Assembly: GCF_048553275.1 (NCBI RefSeq)
Contig: NZ_JBLZMW010000012.1
Span: forward strand, 62,001 to 126,000
DNA: 64,000 nt
Reading direction: 5' to 3'
DNA from: Pacificoceanicola sp048553275
GTDB lineage: Bacteria; Pseudomonadota; Alphaproteobacteria; Rhodobacterales; Rhodobacteraceae
Of this stretch, positions 8,926 through 16,706 are shown in pieces. Every line of letters begins with the position of its first letter. The first letter of the stretch is position 1. Below the pieces are notes generated by a model. The model was not told where the DNA came from and made no database searches. It saw only the letters and a list, made by a program, of their open reading frames with translations. Position numbers and translations under genes: made by a program.

Positions 8926-10191
8926 TTATTTGCGGATCGTGCCGTCTCCGGAGACCTGATACTTGAAACTGGTCAGTTGCATCGCACCGACCGGACCGCG
9001 CGCGTGCATCTTGCCGGTGGCGATGCCGATCTCCGCGCCCATGCCGAACTCGCCCCCATCGGCGAACTGGGTCGAGACGTTGCGCATCAGGATGGCACTG
9101 TCGAGCCGCTGGAAGAAGCGGGCGGCTGCCGCGTCATCCTCAGTCAGGATGCAATCCGTATGGCTGGAGCTGTAATGGTTGATGTGAGCGATCGCCGCGT
9201 CGATGTCGTCCACCACCTTCGCCGCGATGATCATGTCGAGATACTCGCAGCCCCAATCGCTCTCATCCGCCGGTTTGACGCCTTCGATGGTTTGCAGCGC
9301 CTCGTCGCCCCGGACTTCGACACCCGCTTCAAGCAGCGCCCGGATCAGCCCCTGCCCTATGGTGTCCAGCACGTCGCGGTGGATCAGCAGGCATTCCGCC
9401 GAGCCACAGATCCCGGTGCGGCGGGTCTTGGCATTCATCACCACCGCAAGCGATTTGACCGGGTCGGCCTCCTTGTCGACATAGATATGCACGATGCCTT
9501 CGAGGTGCGCAAAGACCGGCACACGCGCCTCGCGCTGCACCAGTCCGACAAGGCCCTTGCCCCCGCGCGGCACGATCACGTCGATATAGGCGGTCATCTT
9601 GAGCATTTCCTGCACCGCGGTGCGGTCCCGCGTCGGCACCCTCTGGATCGCATCCTCCGGCAGATGCGCGGCGCGCAGACCTTCCACGAGGCACTCATGG
9701 ATCACCCCGGAGCTGTGAAAGCTCTCAGAGCCACCGCGCAGGATCACCGCATTGCCCGCCTTCAGGCACAGCGCCCCGGCGTCGGCCGTCACGTTGGGGC
9801 GGCTTTCATAGATTACGCCGATGACGCCAAGCGGCGTGCGCACGCGCTGGATGTGCAGGCCAGTGGGCTGGTCCCATTCGTCGATGATGGCGCCCACGGG
9901 ATCGTCCTGCGCCGCCACGGCGCGCAGCCCGTCGACGATGCCCTGGATACGCGCCTCGTCCAGCATCAAACGATCCAGCATTGCGTCCGACAACCCCTTG
10001 TCCCGGCCATATTCCATGTCCTTCGCATTGGCCTCGATGATCTCGGCGCGGCGGGTCCAGACGGCCTCCGCAGCCGCCTCCAGCGCCGTTTGCCTGGCCG
10101 CCGCTGGTGCAAAAGCAAGCTCCTGTGACGCGGCCTTGGCGCGCGTCCCGATGTCCTGCATGAGGGCGGGAATGTCGGTCAGGTCTTTCAT
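8926..10191 (-). CDS. proA: glutamate-5-semialdehyde dehydrogenase
   Basis: A 421-residue aldehyde dehydrogenase-fold protein of normal ProA length. Signatures include GVIGVIYESRPNVTADAGALCLKAGNAVILRGG and the catalytic cysteine region TGICGSAECLLIHRD. It reduces gamma-glutamyl phosphate to glutamate semialdehyde with NADPH in proline synthesis. It lies downstream of proB (66-bp gap) in the obgE-proB-proA operon and ends at the shared terminator with chpT. Confidence 0.97.
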   Translation of the reverse strand: MKDLTDIPALMQDIGTRAKAASQELAFAPAAARQTALEAAAEAVWTRRAEIIEANAKDMEYGRDKGLSDAMLDRLMLDEARIQGIVDGLRAVAAQDDPVGAIIDEWDQPTGLHIQRVRTPLGVIGVIYESRPNVTADAGALCLKAGNAVILRGGSESFHSSGVIHECLVEGLRAAHLPEDAIQRVPTRDRTAVQEMLKMTAYIDVIVPRGGKGLVGLVQREARVPVFAHLEGIVHIYVDKEADPVKSLAVVMNAKTRRTGICGSAECLLIHRDVLDTIGQGLIRALLEAGVEVRGDEALQTIEGVKPADESDWGCEYLDMIIAAKVVDDIDAAIAHINHYSSSHTDCILTEDDAAAARFFQRLDSAILMRNVSTQFADGGEFGMGAEIGIATGKMHARGPVGAMQLTSFKYQVSGDGTIRK

Positions 10192-10257
10192 GACGTGTCT
10201 CGCTTTTTCGAGTTTGGGTATCGGTAAATTAGAGAACCGGACAGCTTCAGGCCAGCG

Positions 10258-11367
10258 TTAAAGGGCCATGTCGTCGCGGTGGATCAGAACGGCGCGGCCC
10301 GGATAGCCGAGCAACTCTTCGATTTCGGCGCTGTGGTGACCGGCGATGGCACGGGCCTCTTTGCTGGTATAGCGGCTCAGCCCCTGCCCCAGCGTGCGCC
10401 CGCCACCGACAATGCGGATCGAAACCGGATCGCCACGTCCAAAATCGCCCACCACCGCGCGCAGCCCGGCCGGCAGCAGGGATTTGCCCGAGGTCAAGGC
10501 GCGCGCCGCGCCCTCGTCCACCTCGACGATGCCGCGCGGTTTCATCGCCGCGATCCAGCGTTTGCGCGCCGCATGCGGGTCGAGCTGCGGGGTGAACCAG
10601 GTGGCCGGCGCGCCTTCGGCGAGGCGCTTCAACGGGTGGTTTTCAAAGCCATGGCAAATCGCCATGGCGCATCCGGAGGCGGTGGCCGTCTTGGCCGCCA
10701 TCAGCTTGGTCTTCATGCCGCCTTTCGAAAGGCCAGACCCTGCATCCCCGGCCATCGCCTCGATCTCCGGCGTGATTTCCGTCACTTCGTCAAACCGCGT
10801 GGCGGCGGCATCGGTGGACGGGTTGCCGGTATAGAGGCCATCGACATCCGACAGCAGGATCAGCGCATCGGCCCCAACCGTGACGGCGATCTGCGCGGCC
10901 AGGCGATCATTGTCGCCATAGCGGATCTCGTCCGTCGCGACGGTGTCGTTCTCATTGACGATCGGCACCGCGCCAAAGCCCAGCAACGTATCGAACGTGG
11001 CGCGGGCGTTGAGATAGCGGCGACGGTCCGCCGTATCCTCAAGCGTCAGCAGCACCTGCGCCGTAGTCAGCCCGTGCGGCGCGAGCGCCTCTTCGTAAGC
11101 TCGGGCAAGGCGGATCTGCCCGACGGCTGCGGCGGCCTGGCTTTGCTCAAGCGGCAAGGCGGTCGGCGGCAACTGCAGCACCCCGCGCCCAAGCGCGATG
11201 GAGCCGGACGAGACCAGAACCACATCCGCGCCGCGCTGTTTCAGGGCCGCCACATCCTGCGCCATGGCATGCAGCCATTGACTGCGGAGCGCGCCCGTTT
11301 CGCGATCGACAAGCAGCGCCGAGCCGATCTTGACGACGATGCGCCGTGCCGCGCTCAGGGCGTCCAT
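10258..11367 (-). CDS. proB: glutamate 5-kinase
   Basis: A 369-residue protein with an N-terminal amino-acid kinase domain (KIGSALLVDRETG, VSSGSIALGRG, NENDTVATDEIRYGDNDRLAAQIA) and a C-terminal PUA domain (from about residue 280). It phosphorylates glutamate to gamma-glutamyl phosphate, the first and feedback-regulated step of proline synthesis. The start overlaps the end of obgE by 13 bases, so translation is probably coupled. Confidence 0.97.
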   Translation of the reverse strand: MDALSAARRIVVKIGSALLVDRETGALRSQWLHAMAQDVAALKQRGADVVLVSSGSIALGRGVLQLPPTALPLEQSQAAAAVGQIRLARAYEEALAPHGLTTAQVLLTLEDTADRRRYLNARATFDTLLGFGAVPIVNENDTVATDEIRYGDNDRLAAQIAVTVGADALILLSDVDGLYTGNPSTDAAATRFDEVTEITPEIEAMAGDAGSGLSKGGMKTKLMAAKTATASGCAMAICHGFENHPLKRLAEGAPATWFTPQLDPHAARKRWIAAMKPRGIVEVDEGAARALTSGKSLLPAGLRAVVGDFGRGDPVSIRIVGGGRTLGQGLSRYTSKEARAIAGHHSAEIEELLGYPGRAVLIHRDDMAL

Positions 11368-12401
11368 GTTCCGTCCTCGTCCTCCCCGCGCATCTCGCGG
11401 GCCTCTGCCGCGCGCAGCGCGCTGACATGCGGACGCAAGGCACGGAGCACCTCGGTCACGCCTTCCTTGGAGGCGCCGGACATCAGCATCACATCAGACG
11501 CGCCAGCGTTTTCAAGCTCATCTTTGAGGAACACCCGCTCCTCGTCATCCAGCGCATCAATCTTGTTGAGGACGGTGACACGCGGCTTGTCCGCCAGCCC
11601 CGCGCCGTAGGCTTCAAGTTCGTCCACGATGGTCTGATAGTCTTCGATCAACGTCCCGGAGGTGCCGTCGATCAGATGCAGAAGCACCGCCGAGCGCTCG
11701 ACATGGCCAAGGAAAATATCCCCCAGGCCACGGCCCTCATGCGCGCCTTCGATGAGGCCGGGGATGTCGGCGACTACGAATTCGGTGTTGTCCACCCCGA
11801 CGACGCCGAGGTTCGGATGCAGCGTGGTGAAGGGATAATCGGCGATCTTCGGCCGGGCGTTGGAAGTGGCGGCGAGGAAGGTGGATTTTCCCGCGTTGGG
11901 CAGGCCCACGAGGCCGACGTCCGCGATCAGCTTCAGGCGCAGCCAGAGCGTGCGCTCGACCGCGTCCTGACCGGGGTTGGCGCGGCGCGGGGCCTGGTTG
12001 GTGGAGGTCTTGAAGTGCAGGTTGCCCCAGCCGCCATTGCCGCCGCGCGCGAGCAGCACGCGCTGGCCCAGCTCGGTCAGGTCCGCGACCACGGTATCCT
12101 CATCCTCTTCGAGGATTTCCGTTCCAACAGGAACCCTTAGCACGATGTCATCGCCATCGGAGCCGGTGCGGTTGCGCCCCATGCCGCCCTGCCCGTTCTT
12201 GGCAAACCAGTGCTGCTGATAGCGAAAGTCGATGAGGGTATTCAGCCCGTCCACCGCCTCGGCCCAGACGTTGCCGCCCTTGCCGCCGTCGCCGCCGTCG
12301 GGACCGCCGTATTCGATGAATTTTTCACGGCGGAAGGAGATGCAGCCGTTGCCGCCCGCGCCGGAGCGGATGTAGACCTTGCAGAGATCGAGGAACTTCA
12401 T
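11355..12401 (-). CDS. obgE: ribosome-associated GTPase Obg
   Basis: A 348-residue Obg/CgtA GTPase. It has the glycine-rich Obg fold (GGNGCISFRREKFIEYGGPDG, residues about 1-158), then the G domain with the P-loop GLPNAGKSTFL, switch region DIPGLIEGAHEG, and NKID for guanine recognition. It acts in 50S subunit assembly and the stringent response. It lies between the ribosomal protein genes rplU-rpmA and proB, a common alphaproteobacterial order. The ATG is preceded by GAAAGCCAGTCCC, a modest ribosome site. Confidence 0.97.
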   Translation of the reverse strand: MKFLDLCKVYIRSGAGGNGCISFRREKFIEYGGPDGGDGGKGGNVWAEAVDGLNTLIDFRYQQHWFAKNGQGGMGRNRTGSDGDDIVLRVPVGTEILEEDEDTVVADLTELGQRVLLARGGNGGWGNLHFKTSTNQAPRRANPGQDAVERTLWLRLKLIADVGLVGLPNAGKSTFLAATSNARPKIADYPFTTLHPNLGVVGVDNTEFVVADIPGLIEGAHEGRGLGDIFLGHVERSAVLLHLIDGTSGTLIEDYQTIVDELEAYGAGLADKPRVTVLNKIDALDDEERVFLKDELENAGASDVMLMSGASKEGVTEVLRALRPHVSALRAAEAREMRGEDEDGTWTP

Positions 12402-12596
12402 GGGACTGGCTTTCTCAGTGTTTCGCGCGGTGTATCCGGGATTAACGCAGGCCTCAAGCGGCGCTGTTTAACGCGGCGCGCGCAGGGGTAATGGCGCGTT
12501 CGGTCGTCGCGCAACGGGCAAGTCTTGTGGCCCGCCACCGCGCCACCACAACGCTGTTCCGGATGTTAACCATTCTGCCGGACGCATTAACCAGCA

Positions 12597-12625
12597 TTTG
12601 GTACGATTCTCGCCGAGTTTGGTAC
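12597..12625. promoter_or_regulatory. paired TTTGGTAC direct repeats upstream of obgE
   Basis: Two exact 8-bp copies of TTTGGTAC start at 12,597 and 12,618, 21 bp apart (two helical turns), in the 275-bp non-coding stretch upstream of obgE. On the obgE strand they read GTACCAAA. Spacing suggests a protein-binding site; no known regulator was matched. Confidence 0.35.
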
Positions 12626-12676
12626 AAAATTCGGATCCTGTCTGCCGGATGCGCCCGGTTTGCGGCTGACCTCGCG

Positions 12677-13199
12677 TCAGATTTCGTAAACCGGTGCATT
12701 TTCCCAGGCCTCGCGGCTCAATGTGAGCAGGACCAGGGGCACCGGTTTGCCCGTCGACAGCGGCGTGACGGGGCCACCCTCGCCAGTGATCGCGAAGCCG
12801 CGTTTGCGCAAGACCCCGGCGGAGCGCGGGTTTCCGACGTGATGGCTCGTGCGCAGCGGCGGCGGCATCGGGCCGCTGCCGCAGTGATGCGCAAACAGCG
12901 CCGCGCCCGCCTCCGTCGCGATGCCCTGCCGCCGGGCCGCGCGGGCGAGCCGGAAGCCGAAATCCGCGTTTGATGCCGATTGTGCCGGGCACCGCGCCGC
13001 CGTGGCGCGTGGTGGCGCGCAGCTGTTGGCTGTTGGCGCGGGTGTCCGTGGTGCAGTGCGCCGCATGGCAGGAGCGGTCGGGATGCGCAAAGACCGCCAG
13101 CCCGCGCGAGACCTCGAAATCATCCAGCCCGTCGGTCAGCGCCATCACGTCCGAACGGTGCAGCGGGCGAAGGGTCAGGCGGGGTGTGGTCAGGATCAT
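12677..13199 (-). pseudogene. GNAT acetyltransferase, frameshifted
   Basis: The first 77 codons (from the ATG at 13,199: MILTTPRLTLRPLHRSDV to GTIGIK) give the N-terminal half of a RimJ-like GNAT. The frame then changes by one near 12,960-12,970, and the second half continues as NADFGFRLARAARRQGIATEAG with the acetyl-CoA loop, LRTSHHVGNPRSAGVLRKRGF and a normal GNAT C-terminus ending at 12,677. Joined, the halves make about 173 residues, the usual size. The two halves being complementary makes a single indel the best explanation. The gene lies in the rpmA-GNAT-GNAT-obgE order common in the group. A sequencing error would look the same. Confidence 0.8.
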
Positions 13200-13223
13200 G
13201 GCAGGATCTGCTCTTGGCCGCGG

Positions 13224-13320
13224 GTGCGGGGGTATACCCCCGCCCTACGCACGGAAGGGATTGTGCCGATGGGCGGTCACAGAGCCGGAGGGGCCGTAGG
13301 GCGGGGCTCTGCCCCGCACC
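13224..13320. repeat. inverted pair of REP-like palindromic elements
   Basis: Two related elements face each other: 13,224-13,252 (GTGCGGGGG-TATA-CCCCCGCCCTACG) and 13,295-13,320 (CGTAGGGCGGGG-CTCT-GCCCCGCAC). The reverse complement of the first matches the second, and each one is itself a hairpin. A third copy is at 46,863-46,888. They sit in the intergenic gap between the two GNAT genes, as REP/BIME elements do. Confidence 0.75.
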
Positions 13321-13334
13321 CCGGCGAGGCGATG

Positions 13335-13874
13335 TCAGGTCAGTCGGTTGATATAGGTCCAGGTTGGCACCTTGGCCGCGCGGGCGACCGAATAGGCCTC
13401 GGCATCGCCGATGTACTCGAACCCGCAATTCACCAGAACCCGCGCCGAGGCCGGGTTGTCCTGAAACGAGCAGGCAAACAGGGTCTCGTTGCCAAGCGGA
13501 TTCGCCGCGACCAGCGCCTTTGCGGCGTCGGAGGCAAGGCCGGTGTTCCAGAACGGCGGCGCGATCCAGTAGCTCAGCTCGGATTGCGCCTTGTCCATGA
13601 TCTTCAGCGTCATGATGCCCATCAGTTCCGGCCCATCCGCCCGCGTGCCATCCAGCGCCCAGACCATGGTGTCGCGTTCGGCGGCGGTCGAGCGGGTAAC
13701 GAAGGCCTCGGACGCGCCTGGCGGCAGCGGATGCGGAATCGACGTGGTCATTCGGGCCACGCGTTCATCGCCCGCGTAGTGGTCGATCAAGCCCATGTCG
13801 GACCGGCGCACCTGCCGCAGGTCGAACCGATCAGCGGTGATCTGCGGCTGTTTTTCCAAACTATCAATACTCAT
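13335..13874 (-). CDS. GNAT family N-acetyltransferase
   Basis: A 179-residue GNAT; start chosen at 13,874 (MSIDSLEKQ) because AGGAGG lies 9 bases upstream. The order of elements is RimJ/RimL-like: ADRFDLRQVRRSDMGLI at the start, ELMGIMTLKI (strand 4), ELSYWIAPPFWNTGLASDAAKAL (acetyl-CoA-binding loop) and NPASARVLVNCGFEYIGDAE near the end. The substrate is unknown; ribosomal-protein N-terminal acetylation is one possibility. It is the intact neighbour of the frameshifted GNAT and lies downstream of rpmA. Confidence 0.9.
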   Translation of the reverse strand: MSIDSLEKQPQITADRFDLRQVRRSDMGLIDHYAGDERVARMTTSIPHPLPPGASEAFVTRSTAAERDTMVWALDGTRADGPELMGIMTLKIMDKAQSELSYWIAPPFWNTGLASDAAKALVAANPLGNETLFACSFQDNPASARVLVNCGFEYIGDAEAYSVARAAKVPTWTYINRLT

Positions 13875-14002
13875 TTGCACGCTCCTCCTGTGCAATGGGC
13901 AGGCCGGGCTTCGGTGTCCTTGCCCCGTGTGCGGACAATGCCGTGCACGAAGGCGGTGTCCGGCCTAGGCAGGACCACCAGAACGCGAGTACCAGAAACG
14001 AA

Positions 14003-14034
14003 AAAGGGGACCGGCTTTCCCGCCGATCCCCTTT
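14003..14034 (-). terminator. terminator after rpmA
   Basis: A 13-bp stem with one mismatch (AAAGGGGACCGGC at 14,003-14,015 with 14,022-14,034) and a 6-base loop. Read on the minus strand it ends in a T-run (CCCCTTTTTCG), placed 26 bp after the rpmA stop, so it should end the rplU-rpmA transcript. Confidence 0.85.
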
Positions 14035-14059
14035 GTGTCTTTCAAACCTTAAGGACGGC

Positions 14060-14329
14060 TTATTCTGCGGCCTCCGCCACTGGCAGAACCGAAATAAAGG
14101 TGCGGCCCTTGAGGCCCTTGTGGAAGGTCACGGCGCCGTCAACGGTTGCAAAGATCGTGTGATCCTTGCCCATGCCAACGCCCGCGCCCGGCCAAAACTT
14201 GGTGCCGCGCTGACGCACGATGATGTTGCCCGGGATCGCGGCCTGACCGCCATACAGTTTCACGCCGAGGCGACGCCCTGCGGAGTCGCGACCGTTGCGG
14301 GAGGAACCGCCTGCTTTTTTATGTGCCAT
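14060..14329 (-). CDS. rpmA: 50S ribosomal protein L27
   Basis: An 89-residue protein starting MAHKKAGGSSRNGRDSAGRR, the conserved L27 N-terminus that reaches toward the peptidyl-transferase centre. The rest (GVKLYGGQ, GNIIVRQRGTKFWPG, VGMGKDHTIFA) is the L27 barrel. There is no Firmicutes-type cleaved N-terminal extension. It lies 21 bp after rplU in the usual rplU-rpmA pair. Confidence 0.98.
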   Translation of the reverse strand: MAHKKAGGSSRNGRDSAGRRLGVKLYGGQAAIPGNIIVRQRGTKFWPGAGVGMGKDHTIFATVDGAVTFHKGLKGRTFISVLPVAEAAE

Positions 14330-14350
14330 TGAGTTACTCTCCTATCTCTA

Positions 14351-14935
14351 TCAAGCCAGGGTCTTGGCCTGGTCGACCCACTCGGGCTTCACCTTGGTGG
14401 CCTCGAAGGTCTCGGGGTCCACGGCTGCCAGCTGGGCGAAAGTGGTGATACCCGCTTCGTTCAGCTTCTTGACTGCTGCAGGGCCAACGCCGGTGATCTG
14501 GCTCAGATCGTCACCGCCTGCGGCGGGGGCGTCTGCCTTGGCGGCTTTCGCGGCCGGGGCTGCCTTGGCGCCGGGCACAGAGCCTGCACCCACGGCGGCC
14601 TTGACGCCGGACTTGTCTGCGCCTGCTTCAAGGATCTCGGTGATCTTGATCAGGGTCAGCTTCTGGCGGTGGCCTTTGGTGCGCTGCGAGCTGTGCTTAC
14701 GGCGGCGCTTGACGAAGTGGATCAGCTTCTCACCCTTGATCTGGTCGACGACTTCGGCCTGAACGCCTGCGCCTTCGATCAGCGGTGCGCCGACGACGAC
14801 CTTGTCGCCCCCGAGCATCAGGATGTCGTTGAACTGAACGGTTTCACCCGCGTCTGCAGCCAGCTTTTCCACCCGGAGCATATCGCCCGACTGGACCTTG
14901 TATTGCTTGCCGCCGGTCTTGAGTACCGCGAACAT
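14351..14935 (-). CDS. rplU: 50S ribosomal protein L21 with C-terminal extension
   Basis: Residues 1 to about 103 are ordinary L21 (MFAVLKTGGKQYKVQSGD, HFVKRRRKHSSQRTKGHRQ). After ITEI the protein continues for about 90 more residues: a lysine/alanine-rich linker (GAKAAPAAKAAKADAPAAGG) and then a helix-hairpin-helix-like unit (DLSQITGVGPAAVKKLNEAG, TFAQLAAVDPETF) of the kind found in L17/L21 extensions and in DNA-binding proteins. L21 elsewhere is about 103 residues. The extension is in frame without any disruption, so it is real sequence of the gene. Its role on the ribosome is unknown. Confidence 0.96.
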   Translation of the reverse strand: MFAVLKTGGKQYKVQSGDMLRVEKLAADAGETVQFNDILMLGGDKVVVGAPLIEGAGVQAEVVDQIKGEKLIHFVKRRRKHSSQRTKGHRQKLTLIKITEILEAGADKSGVKAAVGAGSVPGAKAAPAAKAAKADAPAAGGDDLSQITGVGPAAVKKLNEAGITTFAQLAAVDPETFEATKVKPEWVDQAKTLA

Positions 14936-15041
14936 GCGCGTCTTCCTTCGTGTTGCCGCGTCCTGTGGCCCCGGTTTGATCCGGCGTTTGGTGCCCTCGG
15001 ACAGCGCGCCCCTTTGGGGACGGTTGTCAAAAACATAAGCC

Positions 15042-15061
15042 GCCCCGGAGTCGGGGCGGTC
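15042..15061 (-). promoter_or_regulatory. terminator-like hairpin in the rplU leader
   Basis: A perfect 8-bp GC stem (CCGCCCCG/CGGGGCGG, loop GAGT on the plus strand) lies about 107 bp upstream of the rplU start. On the rplU strand the stem is followed by CTTATGTTTTTG, as in an intrinsic terminator. Because a promoter-like sequence lies further upstream, this may be an attenuator in the L21 leader; it may instead be an ordinary terminator of upstream transcription. Confidence 0.5.
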
Positions 15062-15075
15062 GTAGAGGCCCTGCG

Positions 15076-15102
15076 TTTATGCCGGGGTTCGGCATAAGTC
15101 AA
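15076..15102 (-). promoter_or_regulatory. rplU: candidate rplU-rpmA promoter
   Basis: On the minus strand TTGACT (15,097-15,102) is followed after 15 bases by CATAAA (15,076-15,081), or after 17 by TAAACG. The -35 is good and the -10 weak. The position, about 140 bp upstream of rplU and outside the terminator-like hairpin, suits the operon promoter. Confidence 0.4.
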
Positions 15103-15201
15103 GGCGGAAAGCCCCTGCTCCGGCCGATGGCTTGGTGGCCGTCGCTGGCGGGCGCGTGATCCGCTCTATCGCCTGCGGCTCCGGCCCACAATGCAAAAGA
15201 A

Positions 15202-15234
15202 AAGGCCGGGCCGCGCATGTGGCGGTCCGGCCTT
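15202..15234 (-). terminator. terminator after the RTX gene
   Basis: A 13-bp stem (15,202-15,214 with 15,222-15,234, one G-T pair) and a 7-base loop, followed on the minus strand by CCTTTTCTTTTGC. It lies 18 bp after the RTX stop codon. Confidence 0.88.
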
Positions 15235-15251
15235 CGACAATCCGGCGTCGA

Positions 15252-16319
15252 TCAGGCGAAGAGGAAGTCTTCCTCGCCGAATTCGGATTCGTCGGCGTTG
15301 TCGAAGCTGGCGAGTTCCTCGCCATCATAGGACAGGTGCACGATGCCGTCGTCATCGGTGCTGATCATCAGGTCCTCGTAGGTTATGCCGGTGTCGCGCA
15401 GGTCGATCACGTCGACGCCCTGTTCGAAGCCCACGATCTGATCGCCACCGCCGTCATTGGCCAGCACGTAGGTGTCGTTGCCTTCGCCGCCTTCGAGCAC
15501 ATCGAAGCCTTCGCCGCCATTCAGCGTGTCATCGCCATCCTCGCCATAGAGGCTGTCGTCGCCAAGGCCGCCACCGATGTCGTCATTGCCCGCGCCGCCA
15601 TAAAGCAGATCGTCCGCTTCCTGCCCGTCGAGCGTGTCGTTGCCGGTGCCGCCGTACATTTCGTCCTCGTCCTGACCGCCGGTCAGCGAGTCGTTGCCGG
15701 CGCCGCCATCCATGTAGTCGTTGCCGTCCCAGCCCATAAGTGTGTCATCGTCTTCGTTGCCGTAGAGCGTGTCGTCGCCGACACCGCCCTGCACGAGATC
15801 GTTGCCGGTGCCGCCATAGAGCGCATCGCCGCCGTCGCCGCCGTTGAGCGTGTCATTGCCCTGCTCGCCATAAAGCGTGTCGGACCCTAGATCGCCGTAG
15901 GCCTGATCCGGATCGTCGCCGCCCACGAGTTCATCGTCGCCCGCGCCGCCATAGAGCGTATCACTGCCCTCACCCGCCTTCAGCGTGTCATTGCCATCGC
16001 CGCCGTCGAGCACTTCGCTGGCGGAGGTGCCTTCGATGTAATCGTCCTGGCTGACCGTGTCCTCACCGCCGATCGTGTCTTCGCCCGAGGAGTCGCCCCA
16101 GCTGTAGTTGCAGCTCTTCCAGTCGTAATACTTGCTCGACCAGTTGTAGAGCTTGCTGCCCCAGCTGCCCCAGGACGAGCCGCTGTGTCCGCCGGAATAG
16201 CTGCCCCAGCCCGACCAGGAGCTGCTCCACGAAGAAGAATAGGACGAGCCGCCCCAACCGGAATACGAGTAGCTGCCATAGTTGCAGCCGCCCCACGAAG
16301 AATACGAAAAATAGCTCAC
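15252..16319 (-). CDS. RTX-repeat calcium-binding protein with a Ser/Tyr/Trp/Gly-rich N-terminus
   Basis: A 355-residue protein with a GTG start; AAGGGA lies 7 bases upstream. Residues about 1-78 are a striking low-complexity region made almost only of S, Y, W and G (for example YSSWGGCNYGSYSYSGWGG), with no ordinary signal peptide. Residues about 95-300 hold roughly 15 nonapeptide RTX units (GGxGxDxLxG), which bind calcium and fold as a parallel beta roll. The last 50 residues (DGGGDQIVGFEQGVDVIDLR...) resemble the C-terminal cap and type I secretion signal region of hemolysin-type proteins. Export by a type I system is inferred; no ABC exporter is nearby. The N-terminus could be adhesive or self-associating. 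Confidence 0.88.
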   Translation of the reverse strand: MSYFSYSSWGGCNYGSYSYSGWGGSSYSSSWSSSWSGWGSYSGGHSGSSWGSWGSKLYNWSSKYYDWKSCNYSWGDSSGEDTIGGEDTVSQDDYIEGTSASEVLDGGDGNDTLKAGEGSDTLYGGAGDDELVGGDDPDQAYGDLGSDTLYGEQGNDTLNGGDGGDALYGGTGNDLVQGGVGDDTLYGNEDDDTLMGWDGNDYMDGGAGNDSLTGGQDEDEMYGGTGNDTLDGQEADDLLYGGAGNDDIGGGLGDDSLYGEDGDDTLNGGEGFDVLEGGEGNDTYVLANDGGGDQIVGFEQGVDVIDLRDTGITYEDLMISTDDDGIVHLSYDGEELASFDNADESEFGEEDFLFA

Positions 16320-16706
16320 GGACTTTTCCCTTGTTCACGCTCGTGATGGTCGGTCAGCTACCCGGCCCACGAGCAAAACCCCACAAGTCTTGAAACCGCC
16401 GCAATCACAGGGAATGTGCAAGGATTTTGCCAGTTTAGCCGCAAATTTGCCGCTTTCACAGGAAAGCATCCTGTGCATTGGTCACGGTTCAGGAAACGAC
16501 CCGGCCCCTCGATCGGAATTGTTTCCCAGGGCCGCAGTCCACCCCGCAGAGCCAATCGAATCGGCGCAGGATCCTTGTTCCTGTCGCAGGCAGCCGCACA
16601 AAACGGGCGCGCCTTGCAGAAAAAACCGACGTGCCGGGCCTGTTTGGCGTGCAAAAGATCAGTCCGGGATCAGGCGCGCGCCGAACGCAGGCAGCAATGG
16701 ACGGGA
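16320..16706. other. 387-bp non-coding stretch upstream of the RTX gene
   Basis: No credible gene is seen on either strand. The stretch lies between the 5' end of the RTX gene and the 3' end of the DUF2059 gene, both on the minus strand. The ribosome site of the RTX gene is at its left edge; no clear promoter or repeat stood out. Confidence 0.5.

Noticed and set aside
8914..10128. Plus-strand frame of 404 codons opposite proA
   Set aside because: Antisense shadow of proA with Arg/His-rich composition and no ribosome site.
15132..15890. Plus-strand Val/Ala/Ile-rich repetitive frame of 252 codons
   Set aside because: It is the antisense image of the RTX repeats; its periodicity is explained by the nonapeptide repeats on the other strand.
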